The translations under genes were made by a program, and so were the position numbers. A DNA stretch of 64,000 bases from Siphonodentalium dalli. Its lineage: Eukaryota > Mollusca > Scaphopoda > Gadilida > Siphonodentaliidae. This document shows, piece after piece, positions 1-10,489 of this stretch. The stretch covers positions 180,895,956-180,959,955 of the forward strand of contig CP136063.1 of NCBI GenBank assembly GCA_032622095.1, given 5' to 3'. Within the stretch, counting starts at the first letter, position 1; each line of letters begins with the position of its first letter. A model generated the notes under the pieces. The model did no database searches, was not told the DNA's origin, and saw nothing but the letters and a program-made list of their open reading frames with translations.

Positions 1-1252
1 TTATGTCCAGAAATCGTTTCACTGCCATTAGCAGGTATCTCCACTGTTGTGATGAAGCCATTGCTGATATAACAGACCCATTATACAAACTGAAATCAAT
101 CATCACCAGTCTCAAGAAATCTTTTAAAAGGGAATATGTACTCCATGAACATATCACAGTTGACGAAGCCATGGTACCCTTCAAAGGGCGGCTGAAATTT
201 AAACAATTCATGAAAGATAAGCCCGTGAAGTGGGGTGTGAAACTGTGGGTGATGGCGGATGGCGTGACTGCCTATTGCCATAATTTTTCCGTATATATTG
301 GAAAATCCGCGGATGAGAAGTCACTTCTGGGTGTGTCGGGTCGCGTTGTCACATCAATGGTTGAACATGTTCTAGGAATGGGGCATACTATATATCTTGA
401 TAACTTTTACACAAGCCCCTTGTTGGCAAAATTTCTATATTCAAGAGATACTTACATCGTCGGCACGGTAAGAAAAGACAGAAGATATTTTCCACGGGAA
501 TTGGTGAAAACAAAAAACAAAGCAAAAAAAGTTCCGAGTGGAAATTCACAGTTCTTACAATGTGAGGAAATTGTCGCAACCGCCTGGAAAGATAAACGTC
601 TCGTGTACTACATTTCCACTGGCATTGTTCCAGAATATGATGGTTTGTCTGTTCCGAGGAGACAAAAAGGAGGTAAGCGTGAACTTGTAAGTTGCCCGCC
701 AGTGGTTAAGCAATATTCGAAGAATATGATGGGGGTAGACAGATTGGATCAAATGACGAGGCTAAATAAAAGCAAGAAATCTATGAAGTGGTATAGGAAG
801 GTAGAGCATAAACTACTTGAATGTGCAACATACAATGCATATGTAATTGAAGGACATTTCGTCAGTCATCAACCTGAAAATAAAAGGAATTTAAACTAGA
901 ACTTGCTCATCAGCTTGTTGGACCCTACAGGGAAAAACGACTCAAGAATGGAAGACCAAGGTCATTGTCGACCCAACGCATGGAGAGATTGGATGGACTT
1001 GATCATCTCCCCATAATAGGAGAGGGTAAGGATCATGTGTGTGAACTTTGTAATATGAAGTACAACAAATTTCACAACAAACACCCGGATGTGTCGTATG
1101 CGGAGAATCCAAACAAGAGACGGAAAACTATCATTCAATGCAAAAAGTGTGGTGTCTATCTATGTATCGACAATAAATCTAATTGTTTTCATGACTATCA
1201 CACTAAAGCTACATGTACTCCAACCTGCAGAACACTTGATATTGAAGAATGA
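1..1252 (+). pseudogene. piggyBac transposase (PGBD-like), 5'-truncated by window edge, one frameshift
   Basis: DDE-type cut-and-paste transposase of the piggyBac superfamily, which inserts at TTAA and excises without a footprint. The reading frame is open from the window edge. The first visible methionine (base 3) starts the familiar internal MSRNRF..I.RYLH stretch, so about 200 N-terminal residues lie upstream. All three catalytic aspartates are visible: D54 in TVDEAM, D133 in YLDNFYTS and D246 in MMGVDRLDQM (numbering from base 3). The first frame stops at 897-899. The protein resumes in the +2 frame by about base 890 (LELAHQLVG...) and runs to the stop at 1250-1252, consistent with one lost base in the AATTTAAA stretch near 888-895. 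The resumed part holds the cysteine-rich C-terminal domain (CELC, CKKCGVYLC, CFHDYH). Only one lesion is visible, so the copy is young. Whether the 5' part is intact cannot be seen. Confidence 0.9.
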
Positions 1253-1271
1253 GAAAGTGTAAAATATTTAA

Positions 1272-1456
1272 TTAATTATTCTCAGGTTCCAAATAATCGT
1301 GCGGGCAATAATTTGGCGTGAAAATACACACCGTCACATTTATTTGGAAGCAAGATAGATAGCGAAAATGCCATCACAATTATAAATATTAGCAAAATAT
1401 ACAGCCCAGAACTCTTATTTGGCCACCACATTTATTTGGCACCTGAGAGTAGGCAC
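1272..1456. mobile_element. MITE with CTCTCAGGTGCC-type inverted ends, copy 1
   Basis: A ~185-bp element whose left end (TCTCAGGTTCCAAATAA) is the inverse of its right end (TTATTTGGCACCTGAGA). It starts about 20 bp after the piggyBac stop codon. A second copy lies at 60133-60318 and shares the ends and the AATcGTG.GGGC..AATA segment just inside the left end. No coding potential. The superfamily is not clear: neither copy has TTAA or another convincing target duplication. Confidence 0.6.
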
Positions 1457-3270
1457 TTCACTCGTATGCCACAATACGTCTGATTCTAGTTTTGTATACC
1501 CGGTACTAGTAACATTGTACTAGTAGAATGTATGTCAGAGTATAATTGATTACACATTATTCTAAAACACCCACACATATTAGTCCTTTGCGCCGTGCTA
1601 TAATTTTCAATATCAGCTGGTGAATTGTTGGAAGTGATTTTTTCAGAATTTTGTCATGTTTTGCATCAAAGATAATCATGTTGGTTCAGAGGAAATCTGT
1701 GAAAGAATCAAAGTGAGTGCATGTTTTGTTTACCAGAAGATGGAAACAAATAAAATGGCATATAATAATATCCCATAAGGAGAGCGATTCCTATAATAGC
1801 CCTTCTCGCATTAATTTAAGGAGGGCGATGATTGCCCTCCTACATTTTTCAAAACTAGTTTGGAAAAACCTTGTGATGGTTTTACATTTCTAAACTATAC
1901 ATGTAGACCATGGATGAAGAAGTACCGAATACAACGAGCAAGTAGCTATATTTGTTCATGTGATATGAAATTGTGATGTCCTCAAATCTGATAACCTAAC
2001 ATGACTCATAGCACCTGTATGTATAATATATGGAAAACCATGTGATAATGGAAAGTTGTTGTCAGAGCTGCATAACAGATGATTCTTTTAATAAATCATG
2101 CATGAATCAGAATGTGCATGTACATGAACGCCACGTTGGCAGCGCAAGACAGAGAGCACTGCACAGGCGTGTGAATGTGTGAACGTTGTCCCGCAAGTTT
2201 GTTGTGGCACAATGTTACAATGGGAGCCGATGGCTCGAGTTGTAACTTGCGCCATAACAAACTCGCGCGATAACTTTTACCCCATTCATAGGCCTGTGTG
2301 GTTCTGTATTTATCACACATTATTATGTTTTTGAACGGTCTGCCGGTCAATTGATTATGATCCAACATTTTAACTGATGACAGCAATGTTGTAGTCCGTT
2401 TACTTTGTCAAGTATGACGTCATTTACGTCGCGCGACATCTTGGGGAAATCTGGATTGCACTGATGCAATCTGGTTAACACTACTACACGGAGAAAAAAA
2501 CCCATGCTATTGTCAGAAATGTAGCAACTGGTGTGTACTGAGTGTTTATTACATTATGGAAACACAAGAAACTAGCATTTATTCTTATACGTCAGTTTGA
2601 AAAAACGGTCGTATTATGTGGTCAGTCCATAGACGTTAACAATTTCATTTCCGGATGATAACTTGAGTTTGTATTGGGTTATTTCAAATTCCGCCTTTTA
2701 TGGCATACTGATGTCACATCGAAGATCAAGTTCAAATTTGGGTACGATTCAATCGTTCGTATGGTGCCATGCCCTGGTGTTGTCTTGTTCAAATAATTTG
2801 TTGACGATATATCACATAACGAAATTGTATCTTTCATACAATAGGATTTTTTGAACTTACTGAACACTGTGAACAGCTTGTCTGTTATACATGTATACAG
2901 GTACATTGTAGAATAGTCACATGTCTGGTTTTAGAAAATGCTAGGTCTGGTTTCTGATATGTGATGACGTAGTGAGTATTTCTCATTAATACCATTCCTT
3001 AAATCTGGATAAAATTGTATTGTTTACTCCGCCTTTTATTATTTGTTGTTGTTATATATACGATATTACCATAGTGTGTCTTTGATATGTTTAATATCTG
3101 AACAAGTTGAAAGAGAGTTATTCGTGAGCCTCTCAACGATTAGAAACATTGAACATATCAAGGCACACTATGCTAATGTTGTATTTATCTTATACCAAAA
3201 ATTTTAATTAATTTTTAATGAATAATATCTTCAAAATGAATAGTTATTTTTTTTAAAAAGTCACAAAATA
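1457..3270. other. Non-coding intronic DNA, nothing recognised
   Basis: AT-rich sequence with many stops in all frames. Open frames near 2096-2386, 2663-2854 and 2679-2906 are short, overlap each other and show no recognisable family. A small inverted repeat (GGAGGGCGATGATTGCCCTCC) lies near 1819-1842. Confidence 0.5.
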
Positions 3271-3274
3271 GGCA

Positions 3275-3536
3275 TTGTGCAAGCAAGCCTTGAAATAGTG
3301 AGCCTGTCATTTGCAGAATGAGGTCCCCAGAGGGTGAATTTAGCGATTCTACCCCGCATAGCGGGCTAGCATCACCAAATTCACCCTCTGGGGACCTCAT
3401 TCTGCTTACACCTAAGCAGAATGAGGTTCCCAGAGGGTGAATTTGGTGATCCTAGCCCGCTATGCGGGGGTAGCGTCACTAAATTCACTCTCTGGGAACC
3501 TCATTCTGCAAATGACAGACACACTATTTCAAGGCT
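3275..3536. mobile_element. Palindromic foldback element (GGTCCCCAGAGGGTGAATTT family), head-to-head pair
   Basis: Outer arms AAGCCTTGAAATAGTG (3286 on) and CACTATTTCAAGGCTT (to ~3535) enclose two ~100-bp units joined back to back. Each unit is itself a near-perfect palindrome: GCAGAATGAGGT..CCCAGAGGGTGAATTT ... AAATTCACCCTCTGGG..ACCTCATTCTGC, around a GCATAGCGGGCTAGC-like core. Related copies lie at 33654-33815, 39392-39515 and 44690-45105. Very strong secondary structure is expected. Open frames across it (3215-3400, 3421-3642) are by-products of the palindrome. Confidence 0.8.
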
Positions 3537-3539
3537 TGT

Positions 3540-4295
3540 ATGCAAGCCCCTCCTATTGGTGAGGTCATTAACGTCATGCCTGCACAAACAAGCATCTGTA
3601 AGACCGTTCAAACCTATTGGAAAACATTTATGGCAAAAATAACTGCCAGTCTCGCTTACATGTACATGTATATATAATAATCGTCAGACAGGCAATCGGT
3701 ATCTCACATATGTGTGATATTGCTCACGATAACACACGGGCAATATCTCCAACTGGTATATAAGATAAAAAATGTTATAATTATTCATGTTATATGGATA
3801 AATATTTATCAAATTAACATTGTGATACATGTATGTTTACGTTACTGTTATGGTTATATAAATTTGTTATACTAGTGCTATTACAAGTTGTTGCATGATA
3901 CACTCGTTTCTTTCCTGCATACTCCAAAACAAGAATGACCTCCCATGCAAATGTCAACGTAGGGAATATATCAACTTGAAATCGAAAGTTTAAAGGGACA
4001 CAAAATATGTAGCGGTTTTGTAATCACAAAATGACAGTTTCAGATCACTTTGGAGGTACATGTGTATATATACGTTGTTTTGAAAAGGAGTCAACTCTCT
4101 TCATAAAGATGTCATAAGACACATTAAAATCTTTCCATGTAGCTGTCATTTGGTAATACATAGGGGAATAATACTGATATCTCGTTTAACTGGATTTATT
4201 CTTCAGCTTGACCTGCCAATTATAAATGGTTATGTTCCACTGATGATAATCCATCCATTTATTGAAGTGACAGTGCATAACTACCGGTATGTTTA
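3540..4295. other. Non-coding intronic DNA
   Basis: AT-rich, no supported open frame, no clear repeat relation inside the window. Confidence 0.45.
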
Positions 4296-4299
4296 AATG

Positions 4300-5900
4300 T
4301 GGGGACATCCATGGGAAGTTTCTGGTACATACATTTATGTAACCCATTTATAACTTTACATATCCCGTGGTTGAAATGTTGTCTAAAAGAGCAGAATTCT
4401 TCATAATATAAAATCTTGCCCTTATTCAATTACGGTAGGGTGCTTAGCAACCATTGCTACTAGTTTACATATCCTAGATGCCCTCTTTTGACCAACCCCA
4501 TCACTACAGTAACGCTCACTATAAATTAGCAAGATTATACATCGATCAGAGTGAACTAATGATGTCATAATCCATATTTGCGAGGTATTTTTAAATTCCG
4601 GTTAGTTGAATAGCAACGGTTGTTGGCGTGATAATTTTAACATGGGTATACATTATCAGCTAATTGCTCCCTAGTAGCTGTTGCTATTCAACTAACCGGA
4701 ATTGCAATGTATCTAGCAAATATGGATGATGACATATATCTGAACTGATTGGATCCCCACATGAAGTTCCGAAAACATAGCCTATTTAGAACTTTGCCGA
4801 ACGCAGGTGTCAACATGTTGTCTAAAAGAGTAGAATATCTTCGAGATCAAACAGTTTTGCCTCTTTTCAATCGCCGTTGGGTGTTTGCTTAGCAACCGTT
4901 GTTACCATATTTTTAAGTTATGACATTTTTGGCCAGCCCCATCTCTACCGTATATTTTCCACAATGAAATGGCAATATAATAAATTCACTGGAGTAAACT
5001 TTTATGCCATCACTTATAATTTAAGGGTATATTTAAATTCCGGGTAGTTGCGTAGCAACCGTTGCTATGGAGTAATTAGTTGACAATGCATACCTATGTT
5101 AAAATGATAACTGATGTAATATGACCCCCATGTGAAGTTTTGGGTACATAGTCCGTTCATGTCATTATTAAACACATGTGTCAAAATGTTGCCCGAAATA
5201 TGTTGTAATATCTCCGGGATCCCATGGTAAGGGCACATAACGGCCCAGGCTGTCAGTGTCAAAAGGGCTAAGCTCTTGAATTTGTCGTAATTGAAAGGTC
5301 TAACTGGTTGTTGCTACACTAAGTCAGTAGAATGTAAACCCTGTTGGCATTAGATACATGTACCATTTCTATGACATAATTGCAATCTGAGACAATTCTA
5401 TGTGATATACCAGCAAACAATCGATAAAAAATCTAGTATGTTTTAATTATGAGGAGCTCCATGGCAACCGTTGCCAAGGCAGGCCCACCCCACCCCACGT
5501 CTCAACATATGGAACTTATGGTGAATAGCTGACCTAGATGTATGGCGAACTTATGCATGAAGTGTAATGCTTTTACCTCCATTATATATGTCAAATTTGC
5601 TTAAATTTGTGGATTTAGGCTTTTTGTGATAAGGCCAGCTCCATAGCAACCGTTGCTATCTTAAAATCAGTAAAAACGACAAACATCCCATTAATCCCAA
5701 CACTGGATATTATCAAAGTAGTATTTTTGCAGGACTTTATTGCTATCCGAGGCAATTTTATGAGATTTACCAGTAGAAAATTTATCAAAATCTAGTGTTT
5801 TTCAATGATGGGTGGTTCCCTAGCAACCGTTGCCAAGGAATGTTACCACATGCAGGTCATCTATGACCCTCATGTGAATATACATTCACTTCTGATCATG
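4300..5900. repeat. Degenerate tandem array of ~440-bp units carrying AGCAACCGTTGCT palindromes
   Basis: Diverged units follow each other. GTCTAAAAGAG.AGAAT occurs near 4380 and 4820, AAATTCCGG.TAGTTG near 4592 and 5033, and the palindrome AGCAAC(C/G)GTTGCT near 4446, 4612, 4887, 5053, 5460, 5643 and 5820. The offsets 4446 to 4887 and 4612 to 5053 are both 441. Two palindromes fall in each unit. No coding content. The minus-strand frame at 5065-5262 is not supported. Confidence 0.6.
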
Positions 5901-6074
5901 GTAATATATGGTTTGCCATACCCACCATGCCTCTTAACATTAGTATTGAGGCCTAGCACTAAAGACACATTTTTTTCTAATTAAGTCCTGTTAATCCGGT
6001 GTCCGGGGCATTTTACCCTCATATATTCGGTGGTGAAAGAGTTAAGCAGGTCAAGTTTTATAATGAATCCAGTC

Positions 6075-6825
6075 TTAACTCTTTCGCTGCCACCGCGCCA
6101 CACGGACATACTCCCCAGTGCCAAGCATTCTGGGTGTAAATAAAAGTATTTTATGTATATGTGGGTAATGCAATGACTATCGGGTAATTATCGGTGTATT
6201 TAGTTGAAACTTCACATGTGGGTATATATGACAATGACCTATCACCTGCCCCGACGTGGAGACCCATTCAAGGTCAAAGCCTTTGGGTCACGTGCCATTG
6301 GGGCGGCCATCTTGGATTTGCTTTAATTTATGTTTTTCGGTAATTTTTTTCAATTCATATATGATTAAATGTTTGTTTGTTTTTTCTATTGTTCTATCCC
6401 ATTAATTAATTCTTCACCAGTTAATCATGTTCCGGCTACTATTCCGTATTTTTCACCGACCTCATTCCGTCAGAATTTTTGGACGCTAAACTGATCAGCA
6501 GAAAGGAGGCCGCCAAGTCAATTATGATGTTTATTTTCCACTCATATATCGCATCCCATGCACCAAAAGTTAATTTGTCAATGGTATATTCTGGCTCGGA
6601 CTGTACTCATAGAACTTCAGGAGTAGCATGACTTTGACTGACCTTTTTTCTAAATTGTCAGCGCACACCAACACTCTACATAAAATAAATGAACCCCCGT
6701 TGTAATGCAACAAAACAATATAATTACGACCCGTAAACCAGGTGCACCCCCGAACTCGCATAAATGCGTATTTGGCAGCGACTGGGTAACTCGCATTTAT
6801 GCGAGCTTGGCATCAAAAGAGTTAA
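6075..6825. mobile_element. TTAA-flanked non-autonomous element, 743 bp
   Basis: TTAA at 6075-6078 and 6822-6825 flanks ends reading CTCTTTCGCTGCCA... and, inverted, CTCTTTTGATGCCA.... TTAA duplication with C(Y)CTTT termini is the hallmark of the piggyBac superfamily. Near the right end lies an inner hairpin (ACTCGCATAAATGCG ... CGCATTTATGCGAG, about 6754-6804). No transposase frame. It shares its right TTAA with the next element. Confidence 0.55.
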
Positions 6826-7036
6826 CCCTTTCAGTGCCAAGTCCGATTTTTTTATCAACCCATATTTCCTTGATCATTTATCAAATTTATTGATTATAAT
6901 AATGTGATACATTGATGTTAAGAGATCTTAGAGCTCTTTCCATCAATGTATCACATTATTATAATCAATAAATTTGAAAAATGATCAAGGAAATATGGGT
7001 TGTTACAAAAATCGGACTTGGCACTGAAAGGATTAA
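6822..7036. mobile_element. piggyBac-type foldback MITE (CCCTTTCAGTGCCAAG ends), copy 1
   Basis: TTAA at 6822-6825 and 7033-7036. The element is nearly one long palindrome: CCCTTTCAGTGCCAAGTCCG inward on the left, and the reverse complement with CCTTTCAGTGCC on the right. The arms contain TTGATTATAATAATGTGATA and meet at AGAGCTCT-like centres near 6925-6940. A close copy with its own TTAA pair lies at 62199-62376. Confidence 0.8.
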
Positions 7037-7351
7037 CGATTTTTGTTGGAGTTATTACTCTTTTTTACTCAATTTTGGATAGTTTTCTATACTGTTTTAT
7101 GCCACATTTAAAAAAGGGGGTAATGCTGAAAGAAATATTTTCCTTAAAATTAGCGATTACTATGTCGACCACATTGATGGGTTCCATGCCTGAGTGTCTT
7201 GTGTTTTCTGACAAAAGTATCAAGGGTCAATATAGTTTTGGGTGAGGTTGCAACTATCTGAATCTCATTGTGCCCAGTTATTTAGACAGGACCTTGTCGG
7301 CATATTATACCCCTTGGAACATTACTGCACCACATTAATCTGTCACCTGTT

Positions 7352-7600
7352 TTAACCCTTTCCATATTAAATGGATTCTCCCATCCAGTTATAAAAGTAT
7401 ACTTCGAAATGGTCTATTATCCGTTTCAAGAGATGTTCACTGTGTTCAGGAAATAAAAGCAGAAGGATTCTTATTCTTTGGCAGAAAATGTTTAGTTAAT
7501 AAGATTCAAAAATGGCCTATGGCTGTATGTTGAAGTTTTTATCTGAACATATCCAAATGGAACTACTCGTCAATGAGTATTTAGTATAAAAATGGTTATA
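7352..7600. mobile_element. TTAA MITE (CCCTTTC.ATA.TGAATACTCAT family), decayed copy
   Basis: Starts TTAACCCTTTCCATATTAAA. It contains the family's GGATTCTCCCATCCAGTTATAAAAGTATAC and TGTTCAGGAAATAA segments, and ends with CAATGAGTATTTAGTATAAAAATGG, the inverse of the start. The right TTAA has decayed to TTATA. Relatives are at 22316-22580, 29154-29418, 35661-35810 and 62625-62813. Confidence 0.6.
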
Positions 7601-7629
7601 ACCTGGTGATAGTAATGTAGTGCCTAGAA

Positions 7630-8072
7630 TATGACTAAGGTTAAAGGCACGGATGGCCTTCTTTAAGGCCTAAAAAAAATACCTGTGTTTCCGCTAACAG
7701 GGTCCCAAAAATGTTGGGTCGGTAGGTAGGTAAACTTTTAGTTTTTTTGTTTTTTTAACCTATTTTGGCGGGGCAACTTTTTGGGATAATATTTGTCTGC
7801 GATTCATGATCAAGCAACATTACTCATTTGTTCAATTTGAGTTTGCATCAGTAGAGGCAGTCACAGTTTTTTTGTAATTTTTGCATGGCTCCCATGGCAT
7901 GTGTTGATGCCAAATTGGATTTGAGAAGAAATTAAAACACTTATGGTTGTTGTTACACATTTTATTCAGGCATGTTTTCCATAGGGCCTGTCTACCACTG
8001 GGGTTAGACCAGATGATGTACACGCAGAGCATATTGGAGTAACTGTCTTGTAGCGGTCTCTCAGGGACGACT
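7630..8072. other. Non-coding DNA with a left-end fragment of the AAGGCAYGGATGGCC foldback family
   Basis: TTAAAGGCACGGATGGCCTTC at about 7640-7660 matches the left end of the foldback element at 45259-45628. The rest shows no gene. The minus-strand frame at 7832-8032 has no family resemblance. Confidence 0.4.
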
Positions 8073-8435
8073 TTATTTCACCCCAAAAATATTTACACTG
8101 TTATCAATTTCCTGCGAGCTACTGCAAGTACCGGTACCGTCTGAGCCATTCCCGTTGGCGTTACATGTGAACTGTGCCACCTTCACACCAAACGTGTTAA
8201 CCACATCACCCACAATACACAAAGGTTCAACTTTGAAAACATCTGCCGACTTCAGTTCCGTTTTACACTCAATCAGAATTTGATTTTCGTCAAGTCGCGG
8301 GCCATGATTCTATTGGAAAACATTCAAAAATGTGCTGGAATGAGATATTGTGCACAATCTGTTACTGGCATCAATGTGTATGCATTTGAAGAATTTCAAT
8401 GCCAACACACTGCTCACGACCGTTTGCAACGCCAT
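8073..8435 (-). CDS. Possible small OB-fold-like protein gene (weak TEN1 resemblance), with an in-frame TAG or a short intron
   Basis: On the minus strand, ATG at 8433-8435 (context ACGGACATGG) is followed in a single frame by 120 codons to TAA at 8073-8075, broken only by TAG at codon 42 (8310-8312). After the TAG the frame reads NHGPRLDENQILIECKTEL, then a hydrophobic VEPLCIVGDVV and VKVAQFTC. This alternating strand pattern and the length recall the ~120-aa single OB-fold subunit TEN1 of the telomere CST complex, but only weakly and from memory. The TAG could instead be the 3' splice site TTTTCCAATAG of a 108-bp intron whose donor would be GTGAGC (8412-8417). Just upstream is CCGGAAGTAACCACGTGG (8512-8529 inverted), an ETS-type site beside a CACGTG box, as in housekeeping promoters. 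It would be nested antisense in a HEATR1 intron. A decayed copy is equally possible. Confidence 0.35.
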
Positions 8436-8507
8436 GTCCGTGTTGGCTAATATTTCTGCATTTCATACATCATTTCGAAAGTTTTGATTTGAAAACTTTA
8501 CAAACTT

Positions 8508-8600
8508 CAACCACGTGGTTACTTCCGGTAAAGTATAGTTTCCGGAATATTTCGGTGCAGTGAGTATACTCTCCGGTCTGCCGCCGCCGGTCGCCAGCTG
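8508..8600 (-). promoter_or_regulatory. Candidate promoter of the minus-strand small gene: ETS-like site plus E-box in CpG-richer DNA
   Basis: Read on the minus strand, CCGGAAGT (8522-8529) is followed after two bases by CACGTG (8512-8517), 75-95 bp upstream of the candidate ATG at 8435. The flanking 8530-8600 is unusually rich in CG dinucleotides for this window (CCGCCGCCGGTCGCC). Promoter function is inferred from the motifs only. Confidence 0.35.
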
Positions 8601-8863
8601 GTGTCCAGACATATATATGCCTACTGTTACAATGTCAGACTAATTAATGTCGTATACAAGTAGGCCTATATACCCGTGCGCCTATTATTTCCCATCTTTT
8701 TTTGGTACCGTACGTATCTAAATCCGCGACCGCATGAGTTTACATGCGCGCTATATGAAAGAAGTTGTGAGGAACGCGGTCAAGTTTATCGTGACGGCCT
8801 TTCACTTTAGAAGTTTTATATAGGCCCGTGGTGACTGTTCCCTTATATACCCCTTCTATATAT

Positions 8864-9008
8864 GCAATCAACGTCGTTTTCGATGCATCTGTCGGCGTAT
8901 AGAAGTGTCGGATGCCGAATTACATACTAGCGAAATTATACAAAGTATGTAGTTCGGCATCCGACACTTCTATACGCCGACAGATGCATCGAAAACGACG
9001 TTGATTGC
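8864..9008. mobile_element. Near-perfect long hairpin, 64-bp arms
   Basis: Arms 8864-8927 and 8945-9008 (GCAATCAACGTCGTTTTCGA ... inverse) differ at one position by my reading and are separated by 17 bp. They are CpG-rich in an AT-rich setting. No coding content. Such arm identity implies a recent or conserved inverted structure, either a very short MITE or foldback. No second copy was seen in the window. Confidence 0.75.
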
Positions 9009-9009
9009 T

Positions 9010-10488
9010 TATAATTACGACAATCCAAATATTAGTTGGTGATTAAACAAGTTCTTTTTAAAGAAACTATATTAAAAACACTAAAATAGTAAAAATACCC
9101 AAGTGTCTGGACTCAGCTGCTCTTTTAACCGAAATGGGAAATTGGGTCGAGAATAAATTGGGCGACCCACCGGAAGTTAGAGATGAACACACACAATTCG
9201 ATCGCTGTTTCCGACATTCCAACTACACAAAAGCAAGAGACCACACCCGTAAACTATTAAACTGTACTTGCTGGTGTAAATTTCACTTATTTAAAACGAT
9301 TCTAGAACATGTATTGTCATAAAGGCAGTCCGATTCGATAGCGATTCCGAAGCGGTGTTCCCAAACTTCGCCACCGAATTTGTGGTCTCCGGCGACTCGA
9401 AAAGTAAACAGTCGCTACAAAGGTGCATTCTATGCTCTCATGCCCACTGCCATGTCATATTATTATTGACACGAAGCTGGATAAATGCTAATACTAATGG
9501 TGGAATAGTTATGTAATACATTATTTTATCCCCAAATAAATTAATGTTTAATCAGCGATAATTTTTCGCTGATATTTGGCGTCTTGCGTTACCACTAGAA
9601 ACGGAAGTGATTTCTTGCGATTTGATTGGTGGACAAAATAAAATTCCGGGTAAATTCGCCCCATGGATATTCTACTTGGTTTGCGAACTTTTTAAGGTAT
9701 CACTACCCCCAGTGATGCGGGAAACAACACTTCCCTCCACTGATAGATATTGTCGCTACCAAGCGTATCTAAGGGCCTTGACCAATCAAATGCACGCATT
9801 TTAGTCAAAGCGAAAGTAGTTGTAATTATAGCATAATCAATGTTTCAATACAGTGGATCGAAACAAACATTCGCATTTCATGGACATAACACGTCTATAT
9901 ATTAATAGAAGTGTAGTGAAATAGGGATCTCGTCGATTCGTCCCGGGTACGAAACGACTTTGATTCGTCCCAACTTAGAAATTTACTTTGATTGATTTGT
10001 CCCATATTGGCTACTATGGTTGTTTCGTACCCCGAATACATAACCAGCTAATAAATTTAATATCATAACTTTCCATTGTATTAACATGCTAAAATGTGTT
10101 CACTTATGAGTACTGACAGGTCGTTTTCACAACATGAAGACCATGGAGGGTCTCCCGTCTGAGTAGGTGTCATATTGTTTTTACAAGTCGACGCTCATGG
10201 GTGACCACTGGTCTCATGTGGCGATGACCACTGTTCAGTGATCAAACGGAATGTATTTGTAACAATAACAGTTCCGTAATCCGATTGTAGCTAGGCCTAC
10301 ATGCAATCATTAACTCGAGATTGCCTGCACGGTGGGATTGGGATTCGCGATTTTCTCGAGGAACGATTTCCAATTACGGCATTCGCCCGCGACGCTATGA
10401 AAATATAGCAGAGGTGTTTCGAATGCCCATTGACAGCTAACGTAAACGAACGATCGGGCCCGATTGACCGATTGTGGTTGGGTGATAA
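9010..10488. other. Non-coding intronic DNA, partly CpG-richer
   Basis: Short open frames at 9134-9322 and 9607-9804 have no family resemblance. 9120-9420 and 10300-10470 are richer in CG than neighbours. No repeat partner seen in the window. Confidence 0.4.
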
Positions 10489-10489
10489 T

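Noticed and set aside
3215-3642. Mirror-image frames reading MRSPEGEFGD / MRFPEGEFGD
   Set aside because: By-products of the palindromic foldback units. The same peptide appears at every copy (39230, 39375, 44642).
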